A program made the translations under genes and the position numbers. From a bacterium (lineage in GTDB: Archaea; JAADDD01), in assembly GCA_013154095.1 (NCBI GenBank), contig JAADDD010000003.1:124001-188000 (forward strand): 64,000 nt of DNA. Direction: 5' to 3'. Shown here piece by piece: positions 35,123 through 44,020 of this stretch (its first letter is position 1; each line of letters begins with the position of its first letter). The notes under the pieces are model-generated. The model was given only the letters and a program-made list of their open reading frames with translations. It did not search any database and had not been told where the DNA came from.

Positions 35123-37063
35123 TTAATGCAAGAAATGCAGCAAGATAGTAAACAACAGTAAGGCTGCTGCCAAGAACAGCAGAATTTCTGGACTAAGCAA
35201 GGTTGCCAAGCTAGGTACTGCTCTGCCATAGCAGTGTACAGTGCTGCTAGCTATTCCTGCGACATACATGCCTGCTGGACCTAGCATAAGCGGTACTGCC
35301 GCAATAATAGTATAGTTTCCTGGCTGTTGCAGCACCAGCAAAGCAGCAGTACTGCCATTCTTTGGCAACAAGTACAGGGATTCAAGCACCTTCTTTCCTT
35401 CTTTTACTAGCAATAATACAGGATAACTGTTAGAACGCGGATCTAGAGTAATTGTGCAGGTAAACGATTGGTCGGCCGGAACATTTTTTGGACACCGTAA
35501 TTCAACTTTTAGTCTCTTTATTTTTAGTAGCATTTGCAGCTTGTTTTCTAGCTCCTGAATTAGCTTGCTGTTATTTAGTACAGAGGCATTAATCGCTGCT
35601 AGCTTTAGACTAACATTACGCAACATAAGTCTAAATAGCTTAATCTTAGTCGATAAGAAATTGAACTTGGCTGAAAGATTAATTATTGCTTTTTCGTTAT
35701 TATTTATTTTTATATCAAATTTATCGAGTTCTTTGGATAGTTTTACTTGAGAATAATTTAGCTGCACAATGCTTGCATTTATTGCTTGCAGTAATTGCTT
35801 AACAATTTCTACACTATTATTGATACGATGCGTAACGTGCTCTAGCTCGCTGAACTTTTTCTCATAGAATGCCAAATTATTTTGGACTTCAGCAGCTAGT
35901 TCGCGCAATTTTGAGCTAATAAACGAGTACGATGCATTTATTTTATCTATTTCTGCTTGTAGTTCTGTCTTTATGCTTTGTGCCGCAGAGTATGCCGCAG
36001 CATAGACCTGTGTAGGTGAGATCGTAGGTTGTTTTACTGCTAGCAGCGCGCATTTCTGCCAATAACTATAAGAAAGGTTAGTTGTTAGACTAGCGCACAG
36101 TAAATAATATCCTGGTGCAGCTAGTCCAGGCAAAGAAAAGCTTAGAGAGTCCTGAGTTCCTGCAACAGTGCGCGGCCCAAGTTCTTTCTTGCTTAATACT
36201 GTTTTATTAATTGTTAATATATCAAGCAACAAACTATAATTTACAGGACTACGAGGATTGTTGAAATATACAGTAACTTTACCAGTGATTTGCTGACCAG
36301 TAGAAAATTGAGTTGTCGGTAGCTGCAATTCTATACTAGCTCCTCTAAGTAAAGATATCCACGGCCAGTTTACTACAGCAGCAGCATATGGTTTCAAGTA
36401 TTGCAATAATTTGTAGCTGAGATTGTCTTTTTCTATTGCATCAAGTAATTGTTCAATAGAAGAATTTATATTTACATTAATTCCAAGTAGGAGAAATATA
36501 ACATAGCATGCCGTTCTTTTAGGCGCTAGACGAACAAGCTTTTGCATGTTTAGTACTTCTAATTTAATTAAACCTATAGACGAAACACTAGAAAAGAATG
36601 GAAGTGTGCCATATAATATTGCGTAATATTCAGTTTCTGTGCTGGACGCAGAAATAATTTCGAGACCCACTCTTTGGTTATTAAGATAATAATATTTTAT
36701 AGTGGTGTTAGTAATGCTTGTAGTTGAGCTAGAACTGACAGTAATTGAAGTAAGTGGAAGCGCTAGCTGCATAGCAGTATAAATTTCTAGAGGTTTGTCA
36801 AGCAAGTTATGGAAGCAAACGAGTATTATTGCAGTAGTATTATTAACACGATTGCCGAGCAGATATTCTTTAACCGTTAAGTTAGCTTTGCCAAAACAGA
36901 TTGGCTGAGAATAATTTGCTGTCAACATTATATAATTAGGAATAAATTCAGGAGAGCAAGCGTATTCTAGCCGAAAACCTGGACTTTGCGTACCCACTAT
37001 CACCTGCGCGCAGGCAACAGCAACAAATAAGGCTGCTGCCAGCAGTGCAGCAAAGCTCTTCAT
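35123..37063 (-). CDS. Secreted surface protein with coiled coil and C-terminal anchor
   Basis: 646 residues. Signal peptide at 1-19 (MKSFAALLAAALFVAVACA), a beta-rich ectodomain of about 320 residues, a long predicted coiled coil (about 350-520, with SFISSKLRELAAEVQNNLAF), another beta segment and a terminal membrane helix (LLFLAAALLLFTILL). It is rich in N-x-S/T sequons, as expected for N-glycosylated archaeal surface or S-layer-associated proteins. Family not recognised. A C/D sRNA ends six bases before its start codon. Confidence 0.75.
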   Translation of the reverse strand: MKSFAALLAAALFVAVACAQVIVGTQSPGFRLEYACSPEFIPNYIMLTANYSQPICFGKANLTVKEYLLGNRVNNTTAIILVCFHNLLDKPLEIYTAMQLALPLTSITVSSSSTTSITNTTIKYYYLNNQRVGLEIISASSTETEYYAILYGTLPFFSSVSSIGLIKLEVLNMQKLVRLAPKRTACYVIFLLLGINVNINSSIEQLLDAIEKDNLSYKLLQYLKPYAAAVVNWPWISLLRGASIELQLPTTQFSTGQQITGKVTVYFNNPRSPVNYSLLLDILTINKTVLSKKELGPRTVAGTQDSLSFSLPGLAAPGYYLLCASLTTNLSYSYWQKCALLAVKQPTISPTQVYAAAYSAAQSIKTELQAEIDKINASYSFISSKLRELAAEVQNNLAFYEKKFSELEHVTHRINNSVEIVKQLLQAINASIVQLNYSQVKLSKELDKFDIKINNNEKAIINLSAKFNFLSTKIKLFRLMLRNVSLKLAAINASVLNNSKLIQELENKLQMLLKIKRLKVELRCPKNVPADQSFTCTITLDPRSNSYPVLLLVKEGKKVLESLYLLPKNGSTAALLVLQQPGNYTIIAAVPLMLGPAGMYVAGIASSTVHCYGRAVPSLATLLSPEILLFLAAALLLFTILLHFLH

Positions 37064-37069
37064 GAGCAG

Positions 37070-37118
37070 TCAGGCGTAACAGCTCCGATCACCGCTCACA
37101 AACTCAGCCTTTCATCAT
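37070..37118 (-). ncRNA. Box C/D guide sRNA, predicted 23S GTPase-centre target
   Basis: Minus strand: C ATGATGA (37112-37118), guide AAGGCTGAGTTT, D' GTGA (one mismatch), spacer GCG, C' GTGATCG, guide GAGCTGTTACGC, D CTGA (37070-37073). The D guide is the perfect complement of GCGUAACAGCUC. E. coli 23S has GCGUAAUAGCUC around 1091-1102, within the L11/thiostrepton region. The D+5 rule points to the first A of UAACAG, equivalent to A1095 (numbering from memory). The D' target is not recognised. Confidence 0.82.
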
Positions 37119-37166
37119 TCGGCAAACTTTAAACCTATCAAGCCAAGGTAATTATAAAAGAATTTT

Positions 37167-37240
37167 GCCCCGGTAGCTCAGCCTGGCAGAGCGCCCGCCT
37201 TGTAAGCGGGAGGTCGCGGGTTCAAATCCCGCCCGGGGCT
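37167..37240 (+). tRNA. tRNA-Thr (anticodon TGT)
   Basis: Acceptor GCCCCGG/CCGGGGC, D arm GCTC/GAGC, anticodon stem CCCGC/GCGGG with loop CTTGTAA, T arm GCGGG-TTCAAAT-CCCGC. The discriminator is T, typical of archaeal tRNA-Thr. CCA is not encoded. The next gene on the opposite strand ends on the adjacent base. Confidence 0.95.
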
Positions 37241-37816
37241 CTACGCTGTTTCAATTAACCCTCCTGCAAGGTTCTCGAAGTAGAGTACTAGCTGCCTGAA
37301 CTGCACAAGCAGTTCATCGCTGTACCAGGAAGCAAAAGGCAGGAAAGGAGAAAAGTAAAATAAACGCGTAAGTGTAAGTTCTTGCTCGTTTGCAGGAATA
37401 AAGAACTTGTCTGGTTTGTACTGCAGCAGCAGCTCTAGTTTACGAAAACAAGAAAATATGTGATAATAATAATAGTATAATTCACTGTCTTCCTCTAGAA
37501 TTTCTTTGAACTCTTTGTCCTTTTCTATTCTGTTCTCAAAGTACCTTAAACAGGCAGCAAAGTACTGGCATGTTACGGTCTTTAGCGCCTGCAACGAATA
37601 ATTTGCTTTCTTTAACAGTTTTTTGTAAAGCTTCTGCTCTCTTTTTAGCGCCTTATCTAAAGACTTTTCTTGCAAAAATATAGCATAATCATGCACAAAT
37701 AAATAAAAGGGCAAACCTTCTTCGAAATTTTCCAGCAATTTACTGTTTTCTGGTTTACAGAGAACTGCAAGCTCCTGGGAAACAGGATAATAGTATGGCA
37801 CCATGTTTGCGCGCAT
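37241..37816 (-). CDS. Hypothetical helical protein
   Basis: 191 residues, unrecognised. Helical, tyrosine- and leucine-rich, basic in the middle (KALKREQKLYKKLLKK). No signal peptide or metal motif. The ATG at 37816 fits a TTTAAA box about 30 bases upstream, shared with the divergent HDAC-family gene. Confidence 0.55.
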   Translation of the reverse strand: MRANMVPYYYPVSQELAVLCKPENSKLLENFEEGLPFYLFVHDYAIFLQEKSLDKALKREQKLYKKLLKKANYSLQALKTVTCQYFAACLRYFENRIEKDKEFKEILEEDSELYYYYYHIFSCFRKLELLLQYKPDKFFIPANEQELTLTRLFYFSPFLPFASWYSDELLVQFRQLVLYFENLAGGLIETA

Positions 37817-37844
37817 CAGTAATGCACAAAAAGTGCTGCAAGAG

Positions 37845-37850
37845 TTTAAA
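37845..37850. promoter_or_regulatory. Shared TTTAAA box of divergent genes
   Basis: The palindromic TTTAAA lies 24-29 bases before the HDAC-family ATG and 29-34 bases before the ATG of the divergent gene. It could serve both leaderless promoters. Confidence 0.4.
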
Positions 37851-37873
37851 GGTACTGCTGCAGGAGCGATCTA

Positions 37874-38920
37874 ATGCCAAGGTTCGCCATCTTGTATGAT
37901 CCGGCAGTGCTCAAGCATGTGCCACCAGTACATCATTGCGAGCATCCTAGAAGAGTAGAGACAATAATTACACGCCTGCGCTATTGCTTGCCCGAACATT
38001 TATTTCTCAGGCCAAGACCAGCAACTCTTGAAGAAATCTGTTTAGTCCACGAAAAAGCATACGTGAAGTTAATCCTCGAAAGCGCTGGAAAGCTAGAGTT
38101 CCTCGATGCCGATACTTATTTGTCGCCTGGCACTCCTGAAGCTGCGCTAACAGCTGCAGGAGCAGCTATTACCGGAGCAGAACTGCTTATGAAGGGCGAG
38201 CTTCGCTGGTTCTATGCCCCTGTACGTCCTCCGGGTCACCATGCAGGCAGAAATGGTAGAGCGCTAGGGGCTCCGAGTCAAGGTTTCTGTATATTTAACA
38301 ATGCAGCACTCGCAGCAGTAAAGGCGTGCCAGCTTGGTGCAAAAAGAGTTGCTATTCTCGACATAGACGGCCACCACGGCAACGGGACACAGGAAATTTT
38401 CTACGACCAGCCTCTACTCTATATTAGCCTGCACCAGGATCCGCATACACTCTATCCTGGCACAGGTTTCTTGCACGAAGTAGGTACAGGAGAAGGAGAA
38501 GGCTTTAACGTGAACCTGCCGCTGCCTCCAGGCAGCGCAGACGATGTCTACAGCGAAGCTTTCAGGCAAGTAGTGCTGCCTATACTAGAAGAATACAGAC
38601 CAGAGATTCTGCTTGTCTCGCTTGGGTTTGACGCCCACTTCCTTGATCCGCTCACATACCTGCAAGTTTCACTTAACACATATTATAATGTATATATGAT
38701 AATAAAAGAGCTGCACGTACCTACAGGCTTCTTGCTGGAAGGAGGATACGAAGAAAAAGTGCTAGCGCAAGGAAGCGAACTGCCGACCGATGTATTTCTA
38801 GGCAGGGAAGAACATACAATAATAGAGCAAGAAACAGAAAGCAGTGAAACAGTTTTCATTAAAGCTGTCTCTTTGCTGCGCGAAGCAAGGCGAGTATTAA
38901 GAAAGTACTGGCAGCTGTAA
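37874..38920 (+). CDS. Histone deacetylase/AcuC superfamily hydrolase
   Basis: 348 residues. Zinc-dependent deacylase or amidohydrolase. Seen: HCEHPRRVETI, active-site histidines in RPPGHHAGRN (122-123), GFCIFNNAA, zinc ligands in LDIDGHHGNGTQEIF (Asp165, His167), LVSLGFDAHFLDP (third Asp), and GFLLEGGY. Substrates may be acetyl-lysine on chromatin proteins or acetylpolyamines; the sequence does not decide. Stands alone, with its own promoter. Confidence 0.92.
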   Translation: MPRFAILYDPAVLKHVPPVHHCEHPRRVETIITRLRYCLPEHLFLRPRPATLEEICLVHEKAYVKLILESAGKLEFLDADTYLSPGTPEAALTAAGAAITGAELLMKGELRWFYAPVRPPGHHAGRNGRALGAPSQGFCIFNNAALAAVKACQLGAKRVAILDIDGHHGNGTQEIFYDQPLLYISLHQDPHTLYPGTGFLHEVGTGEGEGFNVNLPLPPGSADDVYSEAFRQVVLPILEEYRPEILLVSLGFDAHFLDPLTYLQVSLNTYYNVYMIIKELHVPTGFLLEGGYEEKVLAQGSELPTDVFLGREEHTIIEQETESSETVFIKAVSLLREARRVLRKYWQL

Positions 38921-38958
38921 AGAAAGAGAATTTTAAATTCCTAATATATTAAATTCTC

Positions 38959-39033
38959 GGGCCCGTGGTCTAGCCTGGCAATGACGTCGGCCTCACAAGC
39001 CGGAGGTCCGGGGTTCAAATCCCCGCGGGCCCA
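38959..39033 (+). tRNA. tRNA-Val (anticodon CAC)
   Basis: Acceptor GGGCCCG/CGGGCCC, anticodon loop CTCACAA in stem TCGGC/GCCGG, T arm CGGGG-TTCAAAT-CCCCG, discriminator A, CCA encoded at 39034-39036. AT-rich TAATATATTAAA precedes it. Confidence 0.94.
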
Positions 39034-39070
39034 CCACAGTTTAATATTTAGTTTTTTCTGAAATAATATT

Positions 39071-39619
39071 ATGCCTTATGAAGTAGAGTTGCGAGGATTT
39101 ATCAGTGACGAGGACTACGAAAAACTTTCCCGTATGTTTCCATTCAGCGAGCAAGTAGAAATCACAATCTACTATTCTTCACCTGTTCCAGGAAAAGATC
39201 TGCGACTTAGATTAATCGAAGGAAAGTGCACAAAAATTATTCTAAAGACAGGAGCTATTCATGATCAGGTTAAGAAAGAAATTGAAGTAGTTTTACCGGA
39301 AGAGTGTTTTGAAGCTGTGAGACAACTACTAAAAGAGCTGGCAGGAGAAGAAATTGCCTGCTGGATAAGGATCAGAAAAAAGACAAAGCAAGACAATGTT
39401 ACAGTTTGCCTTGATGATACTGTAGGTTATGGAAAAATTCTAGAACTAGAAATGCTAGCAGAAAATCCAGAAGAAGCAAAGAAAAAACTAGAAGAATTCC
39501 TAAAGCAGCTAAATGTTGAGCTCAAGCCAATCTCCGACGAGTACTACAAGGAATACTTGAAGAGCTGGAGAGACAGAATAAAAGACCATCCGTACTCGAA
39601 GAAATATAAACTAGTCTAG
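39071..39619 (+). CDS. CYTH-domain triphosphate-binding protein
   Basis: 182 residues. N-terminal EVELRG stands for the ExExK signature (Arg in place of Lys). Tunnel-fold strands follow: DLRLRLIEG, KIILKTGAI, KKEIEVVLP, WIRIRKKTK, VTVCLDDTVGYGKILELEM, with DEYYKEYL near the end. Related to class IV adenylate cyclases and thiamine/inorganic triphosphatases; triphosphate hydrolysis is most likely. A TTTAATATT box is about 27 bases upstream. The 3' end overlaps topA by 9 bases. Confidence 0.85.
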   Translation: MPYEVELRGFISDEDYEKLSRMFPFSEQVEITIYYSSPVPGKDLRLRLIEGKCTKIILKTGAIHDQVKKEIEVVLPEECFEAVRQLLKELAGEEIACWIRIRKKTKQDNVTVCLDDTVGYGKILELEMLAENPEEAKKKLEEFLKQLNVELKPISDEYYKEYLKSWRDRIKDHPYSKKYKLV

Positions 39620-41260
39620 CAAACTTTTTATGAGCTCTTTATATTCCCGGATAATCTTTTCTAGCATTTCTTTTCCTCCTTTTTCTATTTCTTCTATTCT
39701 TTTTTCGAACTCTCTTGTCAGTTCTACAGAAGCAATTTTTGGGTACTTGCACAGCAAAAATTCTATTACTTGCTTGCCGAGTGAAGTTATCTTTGCGCGT
39801 CTACCCTTGATGTAGCCTCTTTTATACAATTTCTCTATTATTTCTGCTCTTGTTGCCTTTGTGCCAAGCCCAAGCTGTTCCATTAGTTTTACTAGTGCAG
39901 CAGGAGTGTAGCGAGGAGGTGGTTTTGTTTTTGCCTCAATAATCTTTAATCTGCAGCTGAACCTTGAGGGCAGAGGTCTATACTGCTTGCCTAAACGTAC
40001 AGGATATACTTCTAGCCAGCCACTCTCTAGCACCTCGAGTCGCTCGTCAACAAATAGAAGTTGCCCGCACCTAATCCTTATTTTGTGGCGTGCAACCTTG
40101 ACAGGAGGCAGTAAGGTAGCCAAAAACCGGCGAACTACAAGATGGTACACCATTGCTTCACGCCTTGAGAGCTTTTTCGGTACTTGGCCAGTAGGATAAA
40201 TACAAGGATGCGCAGGATCTACTTTTTCTCCTTCTTTTGGCGCTAGCGGGCTAGACAAAATGCGCTGAATTGTTTTTCGGTACTTTTCTAGCCTTGCTAA
40301 TCCTGCAAGAATTTCCCTAAAATCTATGTCTTTGGGATACTTTTCTGAGCTTGTCCGAGGATAAGAAATGTAGCCTTGCTCGTACAGTTTTTGCGCAACT
40401 CTTAAAGTCTTTGCTGGATTTAGCCTGAAAATTCTCCAGGCCTCTGCTTGGAGAGTAGAGAGACAAAAAGGAGGAGGCGGCTGCACGAGTTCTTGCTGCA
40501 CGCTGTCTAGTACCTCTGCTTCGCTGGCCCCACAAGCTGCCAGTTGTTCTGCGCTCTTCTTGTCCTTGAAGGTTTTCTCGTGATCCACTGTTATATATTT
40601 CGAGTAGAGCCGCACCTTGTAGTACTTTTCCGGAACGAAGCGCGCAATTTCTAGTTCTCTTTCATAAATGAGCCGAAGTACAGGAGTCTGTACTCTGCCA
40701 GCAGACAGTCGCTTTATGCCAAACTCGCGCTGCAGTAAGCGCGAGAAATTTATGCCAAAAAGCCAGTCTAGCACATGTCTTGCAATACCGGCATAAATGT
40801 AGCCAAAATTCAACCCTTGTGGATTTTCCATGGCTTTTTTGAGCGCTCGAGGAGTTATTTCAGAAAATACAAGCCTTTTTGCAGGCTTCTTTAAGCAGTA
40901 CTCTAACACATTGTAGGCAATGAGCTCTCCTTCGATGTCGTAGTCAGTAGCTACAAGCACTTCGTCTACTTCTTTGCTTAGCTTTTTGAGCAGCTCAAGA
41001 TATATTCGCGTGTAAGCTTTCCTGCGCTCTGCCTGGTAAACTGGAACCCACTTGTAGTCTAGCAAAGGAAAACTCTGCGCGGCAGGAGCAAGAGTATATA
41101 AATGGCCTACGCAAGAAACAATATAATATACTTGTCCCTGCCGCGCAGCTATATAGTATCTAGCCTTGCCGAACCTTTTCTCCTTGAACTGCTTAAAAAC
41201 ATACTCGGCAAACTTTCTTGCGACTGAAGGTTTTTCTGTAAGGATAAGTATCTTCTTCAT
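39611..41260 (-). CDS. topA: DNA topoisomerase I (type IA)
   Basis: 549 residues. Toprim domain ILILTEKPSVARKFAEY and VATDYDIEGELIAY (DxD with the acidic triad), SEITPRALKKAM, the gate region FSRLLQREFGIKRLSAGRVQTPVL, catalytic Tyr near 299 in YISYPRTSSEKYP, and a C-terminal lid with GLGTKATRAEIIEKL. The C-terminal zinc-finger domains of bacterial TopA are absent. No reverse-gyrase helicase module is attached. Followed with a 4-base overlap by a methyltransferase gene. Confidence 0.95.
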   Translation of the reverse strand: MKKILILTEKPSVARKFAEYVFKQFKEKRFGKARYYIAARQGQVYYIVSCVGHLYTLAPAAQSFPLLDYKWVPVYQAERRKAYTRIYLELLKKLSKEVDEVLVATDYDIEGELIAYNVLEYCLKKPAKRLVFSEITPRALKKAMENPQGLNFGYIYAGIARHVLDWLFGINFSRLLQREFGIKRLSAGRVQTPVLRLIYERELEIARFVPEKYYKVRLYSKYITVDHEKTFKDKKSAEQLAACGASEAEVLDSVQQELVQPPPPFCLSTLQAEAWRIFRLNPAKTLRVAQKLYEQGYISYPRTSSEKYPKDIDFREILAGLARLEKYRKTIQRILSSPLAPKEGEKVDPAHPCIYPTGQVPKKLSRREAMVYHLVVRRFLATLLPPVKVARHKIRIRCGQLLFVDERLEVLESGWLEVYPVRLGKQYRPLPSRFSCRLKIIEAKTKPPPRYTPAALVKLMEQLGLGTKATRAEIIEKLYKRGYIKGRRAKITSLGKQVIEFLLCKYPKIASVELTREFEKRIEEIEKGGKEMLEKIIREYKELIKSLLD

Positions 41261-41973
41261 ATTTTCTTTGCTAAATAAATTATTAAATTGCCTCTAGAAT
41301 TTCTTAGAAGTTTTCCTAAAAGGAAGTCTGTCCAGCACTTGCAGATATCTCTAAGGCTAGTTCTTGGGGCAGAATAGACCGGTGCAATATAGTTGAAGAG
41401 CGAGCATTTTTTCACTACATAGAATCCTGTAGTTTTGAGGCACTGCTCTATTTCTCTGGTTTCGTGAAGTACTAGCCTTACTTTTATTCGTTGCTTTTTT
41501 ATAACTTTTCTGAATGTTATCATTTTTGGTACATTTTTCCCAAATTTTCTTAGTCTTGTCCAAGAAAATCTAGGAAAAACATCGAAAGCAAAAATGCCTC
41601 CTGGCTTTAGCACAGCATAAACATTCCTGAATGCTATCTCTACATTTTCAACATGAGCCAAGGGTCCGAAAATTGCAGTTACAGCATCGAATTTTCTGTT
41701 TATTTTTTGTAGATCTTCAAAACTAGCATGAATAACTTCTAGCCAAGGATACTTTTTCTTAGCTATTTTTAGCATTTCTTTGTTAGGATCTACTGCAACC
41801 ACCTCTGCTCCTAGCTTTTTTAGCAATGCTGCAGATTCTCCAGTACCACAACCAACATCCAATACAAGCTTTCCTTTTACTACAGTTCGAAGCAAAAGTC
41901 TGTATATCGTGCGCAAGAAACGAACATAGTACGAGTAACTGTACAGCCTATCATAAAGAAAACTATAGTTCAT
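41257..41973 (-). CDS. SAM-dependent methyltransferase
   Basis: 238 residues, class I Rossmann fold. Motif I LVLDVGCGTGESAALL near 35-50, motif II AEVVAVDPNKEML, motif III FDAVTAIFGPLAHV and LKPGGIFAFDVFPRF. The C-terminal third is basic. Related to small-molecule and ubiquinone-type methyltransferases; the substrate is unknown. Its ends overlap topA downstream and the 455-residue gene upstream by 4 bases each, so it lies in an operon. Confidence 0.85.
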   Translation of the reverse strand: MNYSFLYDRLYSYSYYVRFLRTIYRLLLRTVVKGKLVLDVGCGTGESAALLKKLGAEVVAVDPNKEMLKIAKKKYPWLEVIHASFEDLQKINRKFDAVTAIFGPLAHVENVEIAFRNVYAVLKPGGIFAFDVFPRFSWTRLRKFGKNVPKMITFRKVIKKQRIKVRLVLHETREIEQCLKTTGFYVVKKCSLFNYIAPVYSAPRTSLRDICKCWTDFLLGKLLRNSRGNLIIYLAKKI

Positions 41974-43337
41974 GAAGCCTGTGGCAGCACTCCTATATAA
42001 ACTATATCTTTTTTGCCTTTCCCGGTAAATCGTAGCATGAAGAAAGTTTTGTTTGCTAGCCTGAGCTTGTAGACTAGCAGTTTTTTCTCGTCTAGTGTTG
42101 CGTCGAGAACAAATCTTGGCTCAAAGGCTTCTCCTGGAGAGACCTTTTTGTAGACTTCTCCGTCCTTTATTTCATAGGATATATTGACAGGCTTGATGAT
42201 AAGCGGGCGCATCTCGACTTCTACCCCTCTTTGTTTATATGTTTCTATGATTTGATCAAGTGCATCTTTGTCTATGCATATCCGCAGTAAAGGAATCTTT
42301 GTTTTGATGTAGTAGTTAACTAGAGTTCTCGGCGATGAATGTTCTACTCCTGCGAAAAGAATATCACCAGCTGTTCTAGTATCTATTCCAAGACATCTAT
42401 AAACAGCATCCTGGAAGATTATTTGTTCGCTTTCTTCCTGTTCTATTTCTTCTCTCTTGAACCAGTGAGCAGTTTCATAGTAAGTAGCATATGGCAGCGC
42501 AAGCTTTCTTCTAGCAACAGGAGATAACTTGATCGTCCACGTAATCCTACAATTAATGCTTTTTAGCAGTCTAGCAAAAACTGCAAGAGAAGGAAGCAGC
42601 ACAAATCCGTGCACGGCAATGTGCGGATCTGTTATCACTGCGTAGACAAGAAATTCTCGCTTTTCCTGTTTTTCTATTCTTAGAGGTAGGAGCAAGCACT
42701 GTCTACCTTGCTGTCTATATTCTTGGGCTTTTTGTAGCAGTTTCTGCGCTATTTTCTTTGTGCTTAATCCAGTAACTTCTACTCGCTCTTCTTCTAGTTT
42801 ACCCTGTACCTCTTCTGGCTTAGAGAATGTCTGCCAGCCAAGCCGCAAATACTGCAGTAATTTTTGCAGTTTTCTGTAAAACTCTTTTTCTGTCTCTTCG
42901 CTTAGTCCTTTGTTAAAGAATTCAAGAAATTCCTGGAAGCAGCGCACTGCAGGATGATTAGATATATTTGCTAAGCGTTCTAAGAACCTTTCAAGTCCTC
43001 GGTCTCCCCTGTCACCGCCCCCACCAAGCAGTTCAGCGAGCAAGTAAGGCTCATCGCTTCCGCTTTCTCCCGAGATGTGCTGCGGAGTAGGAATGTACTC
43101 GTTTACCAGCTCTGCGAGCTCAAAAATTACAGGAAGTTTTTCTTGCTGCGTTTCTGAAGGGTAATATTCTTCGCCGTTCCCGTCTAGCAAGAAAATGTCT
43201 TGCTGAAAGTGCTTGCTCAAGTACTCTATGTCCTGTGTACGCAGCCATGCACTGGTAAGCCGATAAATAAAACCAGAAAATGCCTCGCTGAGAGCGTCGC
43301 GCAGCTTGTTCGCCGCTTTTATTAATATTTCCAGCAT
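41970..43337 (-). CDS. Unrecognised 455-residue protein
   Basis: No family recognised. N-terminal helical part, an acidic Gly-rich linker near 105 (LLGGGGDRGDRGLERFLERL), a helical region to about 195, then two beta-rich blocks. YAVITDPHIAVHGFVLLPS near 248 and PRTLVNYYIKTKIPLLRI near 345 are the most conserved-looking stretches. No membrane segment or cysteine cluster. First gene of the operon with the methyltransferase and topA. Confidence 0.55.
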   Translation of the reverse strand: MLEILIKAANKLRDALSEAFSGFIYRLTSAWLRTQDIEYLSKHFQQDIFLLDGNGEEYYPSETQQEKLPVIFELAELVNEYIPTPQHISGESGSDEPYLLAELLGGGGDRGDRGLERFLERLANISNHPAVRCFQEFLEFFNKGLSEETEKEFYRKLQKLLQYLRLGWQTFSKPEEVQGKLEEERVEVTGLSTKKIAQKLLQKAQEYRQQGRQCLLLPLRIEKQEKREFLVYAVITDPHIAVHGFVLLPSLAVFARLLKSINCRITWTIKLSPVARRKLALPYATYYETAHWFKREEIEQEESEQIIFQDAVYRCLGIDTRTAGDILFAGVEHSSPRTLVNYYIKTKIPLLRICIDKDALDQIIETYKQRGVEVEMRPLIIKPVNISYEIKDGEVYKKVSPGEAFEPRFVLDATLDEKKLLVYKLRLANKTFFMLRFTGKGKKDIVYIGVLPQAS

Positions 43338-43357
43338 AAATAATAGGCTAGTAGAAC

Positions 43358-44020
43358 ATGAAGAATATTAAACCTGCGCTTGATCTGCAAGCAGTGCTTG
43401 CTGCAGCAAAAGACGTACATTACTTGCTGCGCAGAGGATATAAGCTCGAGAGCTGCATCGATCTTGCAACCTGCAGGTACATGCTGAACGAAACAGAAAG
43501 GAAAATTTTGCTGAGGCTGTTTTCTGGCTTTAACGTAAAGTTTAAGAAAATTAAGCGCTTGCGCGCAGCCGAACTGTACATTGATGGGTACAACGTGCTG
43601 ATAACTGCTGCTGTGCTTCTTAAAAAAGGCTTAGTTGTAAAGTCTATTGATGGTCTCTTGCGCGACATAGAAGGTAAGCATGGAAAATTCTCTCGCCCAG
43701 GAGAGCTACTTGCTGCTGCTCAAGTTGTTGATAGATTCTTGCGCGAAGAATTAAGGTTTAGGGGCAAAGTAGTAGTCGTGCTAGAAAAGAACATTCCTCG
43801 ATCTGCGCAGCTTGCGAGAGAGCTGCGCAGCAGTACAACCATGGATGCTCTGCTGGCAGCACAAGTAGACAATTACCTTTTAGCCGCAAAAGGAGAAGTT
43901 GCCACGAGCGATAGTTTGATTATAGCGAGAAGAAAGAAAGTGTTTCCGCTCACTCTTTATTTGCTAAAAGTTCACAAACCAGGAATATTAGTGACGCCGA
44001 GAACCGTGCAGTTCTTTTAG
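43358..44020 (+). CDS. DUF434/DUF5616 family protein
   Basis: 220 residues. RAAELYIDGYNVLITAAVLL, then SIDGLLRDIEGKHGKFSRPGEL, matches the DUF434-DUF5616 architecture, which has a PIN/NYN-like acidic pattern (D-G-Y-N, D-G, later D) suggesting a nuclease. Function unproven. The 3' end overlaps the convergent kinase-like gene by 33 bases. Confidence 0.75.
   Translation: MKNIKPALDLQAVLAAAKDVHYLLRRGYKLESCIDLATCRYMLNETERKILLRLFSGFNVKFKKIKRLRAAELYIDGYNVLITAAVLLKKGLVVKSIDGLLRDIEGKHGKFSRPGELLAAAQVVDRFLREELRFRGKVVVVLEKNIPRSAQLARELRSSTTMDALLAAQVDNYLLAAKGEVATSDSLIIARRKKVFPLTLYLLKVHKPGILVTPRTVQFF

Noticed and set aside
35092..35229. N-terminal extension of the Trm-G10-like gene
   Set aside because: Cysteine-rich and overlapping the end of the surface-protein gene; the family begins near the ATG at 35091.
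39611..41260. Reverse gyrase
   Set aside because: The type IA topoisomerase lacks the helicase half and is of normal TopA length.
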